From Gammaproteobacteria bacterium (GTDB lineage Bacteria > Pseudomonadota > Gammaproteobacteria > Steroidobacterales > Steroidobacteraceae), in contig RFTM01000070.1 in NCBI GenBank assembly GCA_009923475.1, positions 1 to 7,740 of the forward strand: DNA of 7,740 bases, in the 5' to 3' direction. The translations under genes were made by a program, and so were the position numbers. Under the pieces are notes generated by a model. It made no database searches. It was not told the origin of the DNA and saw only the letters and a list, made by a program, of their open reading frames with translations. Below, piece after piece: positions 1 through 6,606 of this stretch (positions are counted from its first letter, which is position 1; each line of letters begins with the position of its first letter).

Positions 1-750
1 ACCGGCCGTGGCGGATGCGGCCGGGATCAGCACCGAAGGCGCAGGCGCCGGAGCGGGCGCGGTCGGCGCAGGGACCACGACGGTGGGGCTGAAGTCGCTC
101 GCGGCGCCCTTGAAGGACGGCGCGGGCGCGGGCTGCGGCGCGTCGAGCGAGGGCGCCACGCGGCGCGCGCCGTTGAAGCGCACGCGATAGTACTTGTCGT
201 CGAGGTCGTCGATGCGGACGCGCGCGCGGGTGTAGGGCGCGTGCACGAACTTCGAGTCGCCGAGATAGATGCCGACGTGCGAGTTGACGGCGCCGCGGGT
301 GTTGAAGAACACGAGGTCGCCGGGCTTGAGCTCGCCGCGCGCCACCGACATGCCGGTGCGCGCCATCTCGCGCGCGGTGCGCGGCAGCGAGAGGTCGAAG
401 GTCTTGCTGAAGACGTACTTGACGAAGCCGCTGCAATCGAAGCCGGTGCTGGGCGTGTTGCCGCCGAAGCGGTAGGGCACGCCGATGAACGACAGCGCGT
501 TGTCGAGCAGGTCGGCGACCTCGATGCCCGGCAGGTCGAGGGACGGGACGCCCACCGACGGCATGCCGATCGAGCTGAGGTCGATGGTGACGTAGCGGGG
601 TGCGGTGGCATCAGGCGCGGGCAGGCCGAGCGCCCGCAGGCTCTCGAGCACCGGGGTCTTGGGCGTGTCGGCGACCACCGGACGCGCGAGCAGGCACAGC
701 AGCGTCGCAGACGCCACCGACAACAGCCTGTTGTGCCGACCGAGATGCAT
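1..750 (-). CDS. Exported NlpC/P60 family (C40) peptidoglycan hydrolase, 3'-partial
   Basis: Predicted secreted cysteine peptidase that cleaves peptide stems of peptidoglycan in the periplasm. The 250 codons in view are open to the window edge, so the C-terminus is missing. Residues 1-27 form a signal peptide (basic start, hydrophobic core, likely cleavage after VVA). The NlpC/P60 domain spans about residues 80-198: catalytic Cys106 in FDCSGFV, His158 in SHVGIYLG and the third polar residue His170 in VHAP, all in family order, with the typical YRFGGN and LKPGDLVFF segments. After residue 199 comes a Pro/Ala-rich tail, which looks like a low-complexity linker. The start is the ATG at 750, with AGGAG ten bases upstream (761-765 region) and an in-frame TAG before that. 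It diverges from the VOC gene. Family is clear; the exact bond cut is not. Confidence 0.93.
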   Translation of the reverse strand, partial: MHLGRHNRLLSVASATLLCLLARPVVADTPKTPVLESLRALGLPAPDATAPRYVTIDLSSIGMPSVGVPSLDLPGIEVADLLDNALSFIGVPYRFGGNTPSTGFDCSGFVKYVFSKTFDLSLPRTAREMARTGMSVARGELKPGDLVFFNTRGAVNSHVGIYLGDSKFVHAPYTRARVRIDDLDDKYYRVRFNGARRVAPSLDAPQPAPAPSFKGAASDFSPTVVVPAPTAPAPAPAPSVLIPAASATAG

Positions 751-847
751 CTCGCGTCTGCTCCTGTCACCCGCCTATGATTGGAGCGGAATTCTACCCT
801 GCTGCCCGGCGCGTCGTACACCCCGCAGACAGGCCGTTTTCGGACCC

Positions 848-854
848 GGAGAAG
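848..854 (+). promoter_or_regulatory. Ribosome binding site deciding a TTG start
   Basis: GGAGAAG lies a few bases before TTG at 858, with GGAG ending six bases from it. The first in-frame ATG (879) is preceded only by an A/T-rich stretch without a Shine-Dalgarno sequence. The site therefore favours the TTG start, which also gives the signal peptide a lysine-containing N-region. Confidence 0.55.
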
Positions 855-857
855 ACC

Positions 858-1457
858 TTGAAAAATATATCCAAATCAATGACTTGCGTGCTCTCGCGGG
901 CGCTCGTCGTCGGGTTATTGTCGGCTGTGGCGGTGGTGCCGGTGGCCCGGGCGGCTCCGGTGCCCGAGGCCGAGCGCATCCCGGTCGACCTGCGCCGCAC
1001 GACCCTGGTGGTGCGCGACATCGACAAGTCGCTGCCGCTCTACCGCGACGCGCTCGGCCTGAAGGTGATCTACGACCAGTTGATCGGCGGCGGCAAGCAG
1101 GCCGACGGCAGCGTCAAGCCGCCGACCGTGCGACTGGTGCTGCTGCGCGCCAACGACGATTTCATCGGCGTGCTCGGCCTGATGCAGCGGCTCAACCTCG
1201 AGCAGGCGCCGCCACCGCCCGAGTTCCGCCGCGCCGGCCCCGGCGGCATGATCCTGGTGTTCAACCTCAAGGACCTCGAGGAACGCTACCCGCGCATCGA
1301 GGCGACGCCGCATGTCACCATCGCCGAGCGGCCGCATCGCATCGACTATCCGGCCGCCGGCGGCGGCAGCATCCCGGTGCTGTTCAGCGCGGTGTGGGAT
1401 GCCGACGGCAACTTCATCGAACTGAACCACCTGCTCGGCGCCCCGGCGGGACGCTGA
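858..1457 (+). CDS. Exported VOC (glyoxalase/bleomycin-resistance fold) protein
   Basis: A 199-residue protein from a TTG start; starting at ATG 879 would give 192 residues. Residues 1-32 are a signal peptide (KNISK basic region, hydrophobic core, ARA cleavage site). Two VOC-type modules follow. Module one opens with TTLVVRDIDKSLPLYRDALGL (residues 48-68; classic beta-alpha start), and module two runs from GGMILVFNLKDL to the closing DADGNFIEL. Of the usual metal ligands only the late Glu188 is clear; the first-strand His position is Arg47. Enzymatic function is therefore uncertain and metal-independent binding is possible. It is the first gene of the plus-strand run, and its stop lies directly against the truncated EamA reading frame. 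A 25-base A/T-rich patch at the start codon contrasts with the surrounding GC-rich DNA and would keep the initiation region unstructured. Fold assignment is firm; substrate unknown. Confidence 0.82.
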   Translation: MKNISKSMTCVLSRALVVGLLSAVAVVPVARAAPVPEAERIPVDLRRTTLVVRDIDKSLPLYRDALGLKVIYDQLIGGGKQADGSVKPPTVRLVLLRANDDFIGVLGLMQRLNLEQAPPPPEFRRAGPGGMILVFNLKDLEERYPRIEATPHVTIAERPHRIDYPAAGGGSIPVLFSAVWDADGNFIELNHLLGAPAGR

Positions 1458-2130
1458 ACGCCATGTCGCGCTGCACTGGCTCGCGTTCTACGGCTCGGTC
1501 CGCCTCGCCAACGCGTCGGTCGCGGTCGCCTGCGTCGCGCTCGGCTCGGTGTTCGCGGCCATCATCGAGCCTTGGATCACCGGGCGGGCGCATCGCCGCA
1601 GCGAACTGCTGCTCGGCGTGCTGGTGCTGCCCGGCGTGCTGCTGCTGGTGGGCGGGGTGCCGCTCGCGATGCGGCCCGGCATCGCGGTCGGCGTCGTCGC
1701 GGCGCTGCTCGCCGCGCTGTTCGCGGCGCTCAACAAGCGCCACGCCACGGGCGATCCGCCCGAAGCGGTGGCGCTGCTGCAGATGACCGCGGGCTGCCTC
1801 ACGCTGGTGGCGGGCGGCACGGCGGCCTTCGGCGCTGCCGCCACTTTGCGCTGGCCGTCGATGCCCGACCTCGCATGGCTGCTCGTGCTCGCCGCCGCCT
1901 GCACGGTGCTGACGATGCTGCTGTGGCTGCGCGCCCTGCCGCACATCAGCGCGTTCACCACCCAGCTCGCGCTCAACCTCGAGCCGGTTTATGCCATCCT
2001 GTTGGCGGCATTGTGGTTCCGCGAATACGAGCAGCTGACGCCCATGTTCTACCTGGGCGCGGCGCTGGTGCTGCTCACGGTGTTCGCGCAGCCGCGGCTC
2101 GCCACGCTGTTCCGGGAGGGCGCACGATGA
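1456..2130 (+). pseudogene. EamA/DMT-family permease lacking its N-terminus
   Basis: The reading frame is typical of EamA (drug/metabolite transporter, RhaT-like) inner-membrane permeases, normally about 290-300 residues with ten helices in two EamA repeats. The sequence begins inside the first repeat (ALHWLAFYGSVRLANASVAV, a conserved mid-repeat segment) and has no start codon there. The second repeat is complete, ending with LNLEPVYAILLAALWFRE and a final helix. About 65-70 residues (two helices) are missing. Upstream the frame stays open to a TGA at 1423, inside the VOC gene. ATG 1463 is out of frame. The first in-frame start is GTG 1549, without a ribosome binding site, giving at most 193 residues. 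Its stop overlaps the amidohydrolase start. It may be a deletion remnant or an assembly/amplification junction; if GTG 1549 is used, a shortened protein could be made, but function is doubtful. Confidence 0.72.
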
Positions 2131-3662
2131 TCGACCGAAAGCAGTTCCTGCGCGCGCTCGCCGCCGGCACGGCGGCGGGCATCGTCGCGCGCGCATCGCC
2201 CGCGATCGCCGCGGCGCAGGCCGTCGCGGCGCCCGGCCGCGGCCCGCGCCGCACGCCGAAGGGCGGCGAACTGCTGTTGACCGACGCCATCGTCGTCACC
2301 ATGGACGCGGAACGGCGGGCGTTCCGCTCCGGCTTCGTCTGGCTGCGCGACGGGCGCGTGCATCGCGTCGGGGCGATGCGCGAGCTCGGCGCGGTGCCCT
2401 ACGGCGTCGCGCGGCGGGCGCTCGACGGCCAGCTCGTGATGCCGGGGCTCGTCAACTGCCATACGCATCTCTCGAACGGCATGCTGCGCGGGGTCTACGA
2501 CGAGATGCCGCTCGAGACCTGGTTCAGCAAGGGCATGTGGCCGGTTCTGGACGGCCTCGACCGCCGCAACGGCGAAGCGGCGGCCGAGCTCGCGCTGCTC
2601 GAGCTCATGTCGATGGGCGTCACCACGACCGCCACCGGCGAGATCGGCTCGCGCCATCCGGAGATGCTCGACGGCGTGCTCGGCGCGGTCGAGCGCTCCG
2701 GCATCCGCGCGCAGGTGTCGCGCATCGCCATGGACAGCGCCGACCCCACGAACGCGGCGCAGTTCATCCCGGAAGGCTATCGCGACACGCCGGCCTTCGC
2801 CGCCGACGAGGTCCGGCGCCTCAAGCGCCGCTACGACTCCGACCGGGTGACGGTGACGCCCGAGGCGCTCGGCGTGCTGCGCTGCACGCCGGAGATGGTG
2901 CAGGCGATGCACGCCGTGGCCGTCGAGCACGGCTGCCTCTTCACCATGCATGCCGCGAGCTCGCAGGACGAGCGCGACGCCAGCCGCAAGCGCTTCGGGC
3001 ACGGCAGCATCACCGAACTGGAGCGGCTCGGCGTGCTCGGGCCGCGCACCCTGCTCGCGCACGCCATCTGGCTCGACGACGCCGAGATCGCGCTGCTGGC
3101 GGCGCGGGGCACGGGCCTCTCGCACAACCCCGTGTCCAACGCCTATTACGCCTCGGGCGTGGCGCGCCTGCCGGAGCTGCTGAAGGCGGGCGTGCGCGTC
3201 GGGCTCGGCGTCGACGGCGCCTCCACCAACAACGGCCAGAACGTGTGGGAGACGATGAAGATGGCGATGCTCTTCCAGAAGCAGCAGCGCGAAGACCCGG
3301 GCTTCGGCTCCGCCGAGCTCGCGCTCGAGCTCATGACCGTGGGCGGCGCCCGCGCGCTGCACCTCGAGGAGGAGGTGGGCTCGCTGGAGGCGGGCAAGCG
3401 CGCCGACCTCATCGTCATCGACACCGGCAGGGTGTCGCTCGCCCCGGCGCAGACCCTGGTCTCGAACCTCGTCTATTCGAACGACCCCTGGGCCGTGCGC
3501 GACGTCTACGTCGACGGCGAACGGATCGTGGCGGGCGGCGTGCACCGCGCGCTCGACCGGCCGACCGTGGTGCGCGGCGCCACCGGGGCGCTCGACCGTG
3601 TCCTCAATAAGGCCGGCCTCGAAGGCTACATCGAAGGCCGCAGCCGTTGGAGCTGGCGATGA
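2127..3662 (+). CDS. Exported amidohydrolase-superfamily metal-dependent hydrolase (TRZ/ATZ-like)
   Basis: A 511-residue hydrolase of the amidohydrolase superfamily, in the chlorohydrolase/deaminase (TRZ/ATZ, cytosine-deaminase-like) branch. Metal and catalytic positions are all present: HxH at His112/His114 in PGLVNCHTHL, His275 in TMHAAS, His312 in LLAHAIWLDD and Asp363 in GLGVDGASTNNGQN. SHNPVSN lies between the last two. The expected LRG...PLETW and EEVGSLEAGKRADLIVID segments are also there. The N-terminus DRKQFLRALAAGTAAG resembles a twin-arginine signal with RK in place of RR, followed by an Ala-rich core, so Tat export as a folded metalloenzyme is likely. Start ATG 2127 has GGGAGGG six bases upstream and overlaps the permease stop as ATGA, implying translational coupling; the stop overlaps the next gene the same way. 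Substrate cannot be named: ring deamination, dechlorination and amide or cyclic-ureide hydrolysis all occur in this branch. Confidence 0.9.
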   Translation: MIDRKQFLRALAAGTAAGIVARASPAIAAAQAVAAPGRGPRRTPKGGELLLTDAIVVTMDAERRAFRSGFVWLRDGRVHRVGAMRELGAVPYGVARRALDGQLVMPGLVNCHTHLSNGMLRGVYDEMPLETWFSKGMWPVLDGLDRRNGEAAAELALLELMSMGVTTTATGEIGSRHPEMLDGVLGAVERSGIRAQVSRIAMDSADPTNAAQFIPEGYRDTPAFAADEVRRLKRRYDSDRVTVTPEALGVLRCTPEMVQAMHAVAVEHGCLFTMHAASSQDERDASRKRFGHGSITELERLGVLGPRTLLAHAIWLDDAEIALLAARGTGLSHNPVSNAYYASGVARLPELLKAGVRVGLGVDGASTNNGQNVWETMKMAMLFQKQQREDPGFGSAELALELMTVGGARALHLEEEVGSLEAGKRADLIVIDTGRVSLAPAQTLVSNLVYSNDPWAVRDVYVDGERIVAGGVHRALDRPTVVRGATGALDRVLNKAGLEGYIEGRSRWSWR

Positions 3663-4921
3663 AGAGACAGACCTTTGCCCTCGCGCTCTGCGCGCTGCTC
3701 GCGGCCGTGGCCGCCGCCGACACCGTCGGCACCGGCCTGCAGCGCAAGGGCCGCATCCAGGCGCTCGCCGACACGGGCCGCGCCGGCGACATCTACGACC
3801 CCGGCGTCCGTTCGCCCAAGTCGGCGGCGTTCTCCCCCGACGGCCGCAAGCTCTACATCAACGCGCTGGAGGGCGGCGAGACGCTGGTCTACGCCTGGCC
3901 CTCGCTCAAGCGGCTCGCCGTCATCCGCCACGATTTCGGCCCGGGCGACGCGGCGCTGTTCCGCGGCGAGACCACGGTGTTCGGCTACCCCTACTTCAAC
4001 GGCCGCGAGGGCAGCCGCAATGTCTTCGGCGGCAAGCCCGTCGAGATGGCCTTCTCGCACGGCGGCCGATATCTTTGGGTGCCCTACTACCGGCGCAGCT
4101 TCGACCCGCACGCGGCGTCGCCCTCGGCGCTCGCGATCGTCGACACGCGCAGCGACCGCATCGTGCGCGTGATGCCGACCGGGCCGCTGCCCAAGTACAT
4201 CGCGGTCTCTCCCGACTCCACGCTGGCCGTGGTCACCCACTGGGGCGACAACACGCTGGGCGCCATCGACATCCGCGGCGACGATCCCGCGCGCTTCCGC
4301 TACACCGCGCACTGGATCGTCGAGTACCGGCTGCCGGTCGAGGGCATCACCGGCAACCGCGACAGCGAATGCGGGTTCTGCCTGCGCGGCACGGTGTTCA
4401 CGCCCGACGGCAAGACGGTGCTGGTGGCGCGGATGGGGGGCGGCGGGCTCGCCGGCTTCGAGGCGGCGACCGGCCGCTACCTCGGCACGCTGCTCGACCT
4501 GGTCCCGAACCCCCGCCACCTCGTGGTCTCGCAGGACGGCCGCACGCTCTACGCGAGCGGCAACCAGAGCGGGCTCGTCGGCCGCTACGACCTCGCGGCC
4601 ATGGTGCAGGCGCTCTACGCCGCGGACGGCAAGCGCGTCGACGGCCCGGGCGGCGAGACGCTGGCCGTCGGCCGGGGCGCCCGCACCATCGCCCTCTCGC
4701 CCGACGGCCGCACGCTCTACGCGGCCATCAACAACGAGTCCGGCCTGGTGAAGGTCGACCTCGCCCGCTGGCGGGTCGTGGACCGCGCCGCGGTCGACCC
4801 GTTCACGGTCGGGCTCGCCGTGAGCCCGGACGGCCGTACCATCGTCACCACGAGCCAAGGCCGCAGCGGCCAGGGCGGCGGCAACTCGGTCGGCCTGTAT
4901 GCCGACGGCGCCGCGGACTGA
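3659..4921 (+). CDS. Exported seven-repeat YVTN/WD40-like beta-propeller protein
   Basis: A 420-residue protein with a short signal peptide (MKRQTF basic start, LALCALLAAVAAA core, cleavage near residue 20-21). Seven copies of an (A/V)xSPDGRxL-type blade motif can be counted, with the serine or equivalent near residues 59, 133, 184, 248, 291, 347 and 389. This matches one seven-bladed propeller of the YVTN/lactonase-like kind. Between blades three and four is a longer insertion with Cys238-Gly-Phe-Cys241, a possible disulfide in the periplasm. Propellers of this kind bind partners or ligands and some are enzymes; no catalytic set is evident. The start ATG 3659 overlaps the amidohydrolase stop (ATGA) and has GGAG (3649-3652) six bases upstream, better placed than the alternative TTG at 3647. 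Coupling to the hydrolase suggests a shared extracytoplasmic task. Fold is confident; role unknown. Confidence 0.85.
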   Translation: MKRQTFALALCALLAAVAAADTVGTGLQRKGRIQALADTGRAGDIYDPGVRSPKSAAFSPDGRKLYINALEGGETLVYAWPSLKRLAVIRHDFGPGDAALFRGETTVFGYPYFNGREGSRNVFGGKPVEMAFSHGGRYLWVPYYRRSFDPHAASPSALAIVDTRSDRIVRVMPTGPLPKYIAVSPDSTLAVVTHWGDNTLGAIDIRGDDPARFRYTAHWIVEYRLPVEGITGNRDSECGFCLRGTVFTPDGKTVLVARMGGGGLAGFEAATGRYLGTLLDLVPNPRHLVVSQDGRTLYASGNQSGLVGRYDLAAMVQALYAADGKRVDGPGGETLAVGRGARTIALSPDGRTLYAAINNESGLVKVDLARWRVVDRAAVDPFTVGLAVSPDGRTIVTTSQGRSGQGGGNSVGLYADGAAD

Positions 4922-4934
4922 CGGAGGGGCACGC

Positions 4935-5621
4935 ATGGGCACATCGGGCGGGCTTAAGGCCAAGTTCATCGGTTGGATGATGAAGAAGATGATGGGTGGC
5001 GCCGGCGGCAGCCCCGGCTCGGGCGGCGGCCCGCCGCCCTGGGTGCGCGCGATGATGGCCGGTGGCGGCCCGCCGGGCGGCATGGCCGCGATGCTCGCCA
5101 CCTCCAGCGGCTTCGAGGGCCGCGAGAAGATGCTGGGCGACGCCGTGGCGCTCGCGCTGCGCACGCTCAAAGATTCGTCCCCCTACCAGCACGACATGAA
5201 CGACGCGCTGGCCAGGATGCACGTCAGTTCGGTGCAGTTCTTCAAGGAACAGGGCGTGCTCGAGGAGTACGTGGCGCACGACATCAAGACCATGGCGCCG
5301 ATGCTCACGCGCCTGAAGGGCATGATCGACAAGACCGGCGAGAAGGAGATCGCGCTCGCCGGCATCTTCGACCGCACCGCCTGCCTCTACCAGCTGTGCC
5401 TCGACCTCAAGAGCGAGCCCGGCAAGCGCAGCTTCAGCTTCCCGTTCTCCAAGGTGCTGGGCGTGGTGCGCGCGGCCGGCCGCTCCGACCTCAGCGACCG
5501 CGAGCTGCACGAGCGCTGGCTCAAGCCGCGGCTGCTCGGCTATGCCGCCGAGCTCGGCGTGGCGATCGAGGTGTCGGACATCGGCCCGGACGGCCTGGTG
5601 ACGGCCAAGCTCGCCGCCTGA
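4935..5621 (+). CDS. Hypothetical protein, Met/Gly/Pro-rich N-terminus, alpha-helical body
   Basis: I do not recognise this family. The 228-residue product starts at ATG 4935 with GGAGG (4923-4927) seven bases upstream, 13 bases after the propeller stop, so it is probably the last gene of the unit. Residues 7-20 are a cationic, Met-rich amphipathic stretch (LKAKFIGWMMKKMM). A Gly/Pro-rich low-complexity linker (about 21-50) follows, then a soluble, mostly helical region of mixed charge (about 55-200) and a short beta-like end. There is no signal peptide and no full transmembrane helix, so it is probably cytoplasmic or peripherally bound to the inner membrane through the N-terminal helix. Codon use is like its neighbours and the frame is intact, supporting a real gene. 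No catalytic motif was found. Confidence 0.75.
   Translation: MGTSGGLKAKFIGWMMKKMMGGAGGSPGSGGGPPPWVRAMMAGGGPPGGMAAMLATSSGFEGREKMLGDAVALALRTLKDSSPYQHDMNDALARMHVSSVQFFKEQGVLEEYVAHDIKTMAPMLTRLKGMIDKTGEKEIALAGIFDRTACLYQLCLDLKSEPGKRSFSFPFSKVLGVVRAAGRSDLSDRELHERWLKPRLLGYAAELGVAIEVSDIGPDGLVTAKLAA
5021..5039. repeat. Perfect 9-bp-arm palindrome within a coding region
   Basis: GGGCGGCGG and its exact complement are separated by a single C. The element sits in the Gly/Pro linker of the hypothetical protein, where GGC/CCG codons easily generate it. Its left side, GGCTCGGGCGGCGGC (5016-5030), is identical to 7279-7293 at the pntA inversion junction. Probably a codon-composition effect, but a strong hairpin. 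Confidence 0.6.
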
Positions 5622-5627
5622 GCGGCG
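5612..5627. terminator. Possible hairpin between convergent genes
   Basis: CGCCGC and GCGGCG pair around a CTGA loop that overlaps the stop codon of the hypothetical gene. The two convergent genes are only 16 bases apart. There is no clean T-run after the stem on either strand, only CTTTC on plus, so intrinsic termination is weakly supported. Confidence 0.25.
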
Positions 5628-5637
5628 AAACGCCCTT

Positions 5638-6495
5638 TCAGCCCTCGCGGGGCGGACGGCCGGGCGGCCAGGACAGCGCCGTGCCGCGGCGCTTCGAGCG
5701 CAGGAAAGGATAGAAGAGCTGCGTCGCCCAGCGCTCGACGCCGTTCTCACGGTCGTCGGCGAGGCCATAGGCCGGCGGATAGCGGCGGGTGATGCGCGCC
5801 GTCCCGAACAGCAGGTCCCAGACGAAGAGCAGGTTGCCGTAGTTGCCGGCGTAGTGGCCGACGCCGTCGTCCTGCGTCAGCGCATGGTGCGCGTAGTGCG
5901 TCGCGGGCGTGGAGATGGTGCGCTCGAGCACCCACATCACCGGATGCAGCGCCGGGATGCGGTAGAGCGCCTCGTCCCAACGCCAGGTCGAATGGGCGCC
6001 GATGATGACCGCGATCTTGACCACCGAGTACCCGGCGTAGAGCCAGCCGAAGCCGAGGTACACCAGCACGCCGCTCAGCCACAGCCCCGGCATCATCGCG
6101 TAGTAGAGCGCGTTGTTGCGGTAGACCACGCGCACGCTCATGTAGGCGGCGGAATGGTGGACCCGGTGCAGCGGCCACATGAGGCTGGTGTGCGAGAGGC
6201 GATGCCACAGGTACTGCGTGAGGTCGTCGGCGACGAGCAGCATGCCGATCATGGCCCACCACGGCCAGTGCGCGAGCGCGTCGCGCTGCCCGGGCATCAG
6301 CCAGGCGCAGAGCGCGGTGGAGGCCGTGAGCACCCCGCCGAACACCAGCGGGAACATCACCAGGATGGCGATGTCGAGCCGGTCGTCCTCGCGGCCCGCG
6401 GCCCGCGGGCGCAGCTCGCCACGGACCCACTCGGCGGCCGCGAAGCCGCCGAACACCGCCACCAAAGCCAGGGATTGGAGGGCCTGAGGATCCAT
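5638..6495 (-). CDS. Fatty acid hydroxylase / sterol desaturase family membrane protein
   Basis: A 285-residue integral membrane di-iron oxygenase of the fatty acid hydroxylase superfamily, which hydroxylates or desaturates lipid-like substrates using O2. The His clusters that bind the di-iron centre are present in order: HRLSH (His98, His102), HRVHH (His110, His113, His114) and HYAHH (His200, His203, His204), with a further His168 in AHSTW. Hydrophobic helices lie at about residues 5-22, 42-66, 79-96, 130-150 and 153-167. ATG 6495 is the only in-frame start near the family N-terminus; the preceding G-run (TGGGGGGGC) is a poor, very close ribosome binding site. It converges on the hypothetical gene and diverges from pntA, so it appears to be its own transcript. 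Substrate (sterol, hopanoid, fatty acid, carotenoid or ether lipid) cannot be decided here. Confidence 0.9.
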   Translation of the reverse strand: MDPQALQSLALVAVFGGFAAAEWVRGELRPRAAGREDDRLDIAILVMFPLVFGGVLTASTALCAWLMPGQRDALAHWPWWAMIGMLLVADDLTQYLWHRLSHTSLMWPLHRVHHSAAYMSVRVVYRNNALYYAMMPGLWLSGVLVYLGFGWLYAGYSVVKIAVIIGAHSTWRWDEALYRIPALHPVMWVLERTISTPATHYAHHALTQDDGVGHYAGNYGNLLFVWDLLFGTARITRRYPPAYGLADDRENGVERWATQLFYPFLRSKRRGTALSWPPGRPPREG

Positions 6496-6549
6496 GCCCC
6501 CCCATTTTACGGACGGAACGGCCGCCGTCGTCTGCACTTTGGTATGGGT

Positions 6550-6567
6550 CCCCCGAAATCCCGGGGG
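6550..6567. repeat. Short GC hairpin in the divergent intergenic region
   Basis: CCCCCG and CGGGGG pair around a six-base loop (AAATCC) between the desaturase and pntA starts. It could be a regulatory stem or part of an operator, but no known operator is recognised and no T-run follows. Confidence 0.35.
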
Positions 6568-6573
6568 AAAGGC

Positions 6574-6579
6574 TAATAT
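6574..6579 (+). promoter_or_regulatory. Possible -10 element upstream of pntA
   Basis: TAATAT differs from the sigma-70 -10 consensus TATAAT at two positions and stands out in GC-rich DNA, 27 bases before the pntA start. No convincing -35 hexamer lies 16-18 bases upstream and there is no extended -10 TG, so support is weak. Confidence 0.25.
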
Positions 6580-6597
6580 GCGGCCCCGGCAAACCCC

Positions 6598-6604
6598 GAG
6601 GTGA
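6598..6604 (+). promoter_or_regulatory. Ribosome binding site deciding the pntA start
   Basis: GAGGTGA, with GAGG ending five bases before ATG 6607. It contains the in-frame GTG at 6601, which itself lacks an upstream Shine-Dalgarno sequence. This favours ATG 6607 (MSLTIGVPRE) over GTG 6601. Confidence 0.6.
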
Positions 6605-6606
6605 GC

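Noticed and set aside
27..821. Long minus-strand open frame of 264 codons across the NlpC/P60 gene
   Set aside because: Its translation is an Arg/Ser/Cys/Pro-rich composition typical of an out-of-frame reading of GC-rich DNA. The true frame carries DCSGFV and SHVGIYLG and is open to the window edge.
1463..1786. Frame starting at ATG 1463
   Set aside because: The translation is Ser/Arg/Cys-rich and unrelated to any family, while the neighbouring frame encodes a clear EamA protein. The ATG may still be the relic start of that gene.
2049..3545. 498-codon minus-strand open frame opposite the amidohydrolase
   Set aside because: His/Arg/Ala-rich with no domain logic; it is the antisense of a gene with all catalytic motifs in place.
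3626..5170. 514-codon minus-strand open frame opposite the beta-propeller
   Set aside because: Antisense shadow of high-GC codons; the plus strand has seven regular blade motifs and a signal peptide.
6574..6606. A riboswitch or leader RNA upstream of pntA
   Set aside because: The leader is too short and only one small hairpin is present; no known aptamer pattern is visible.
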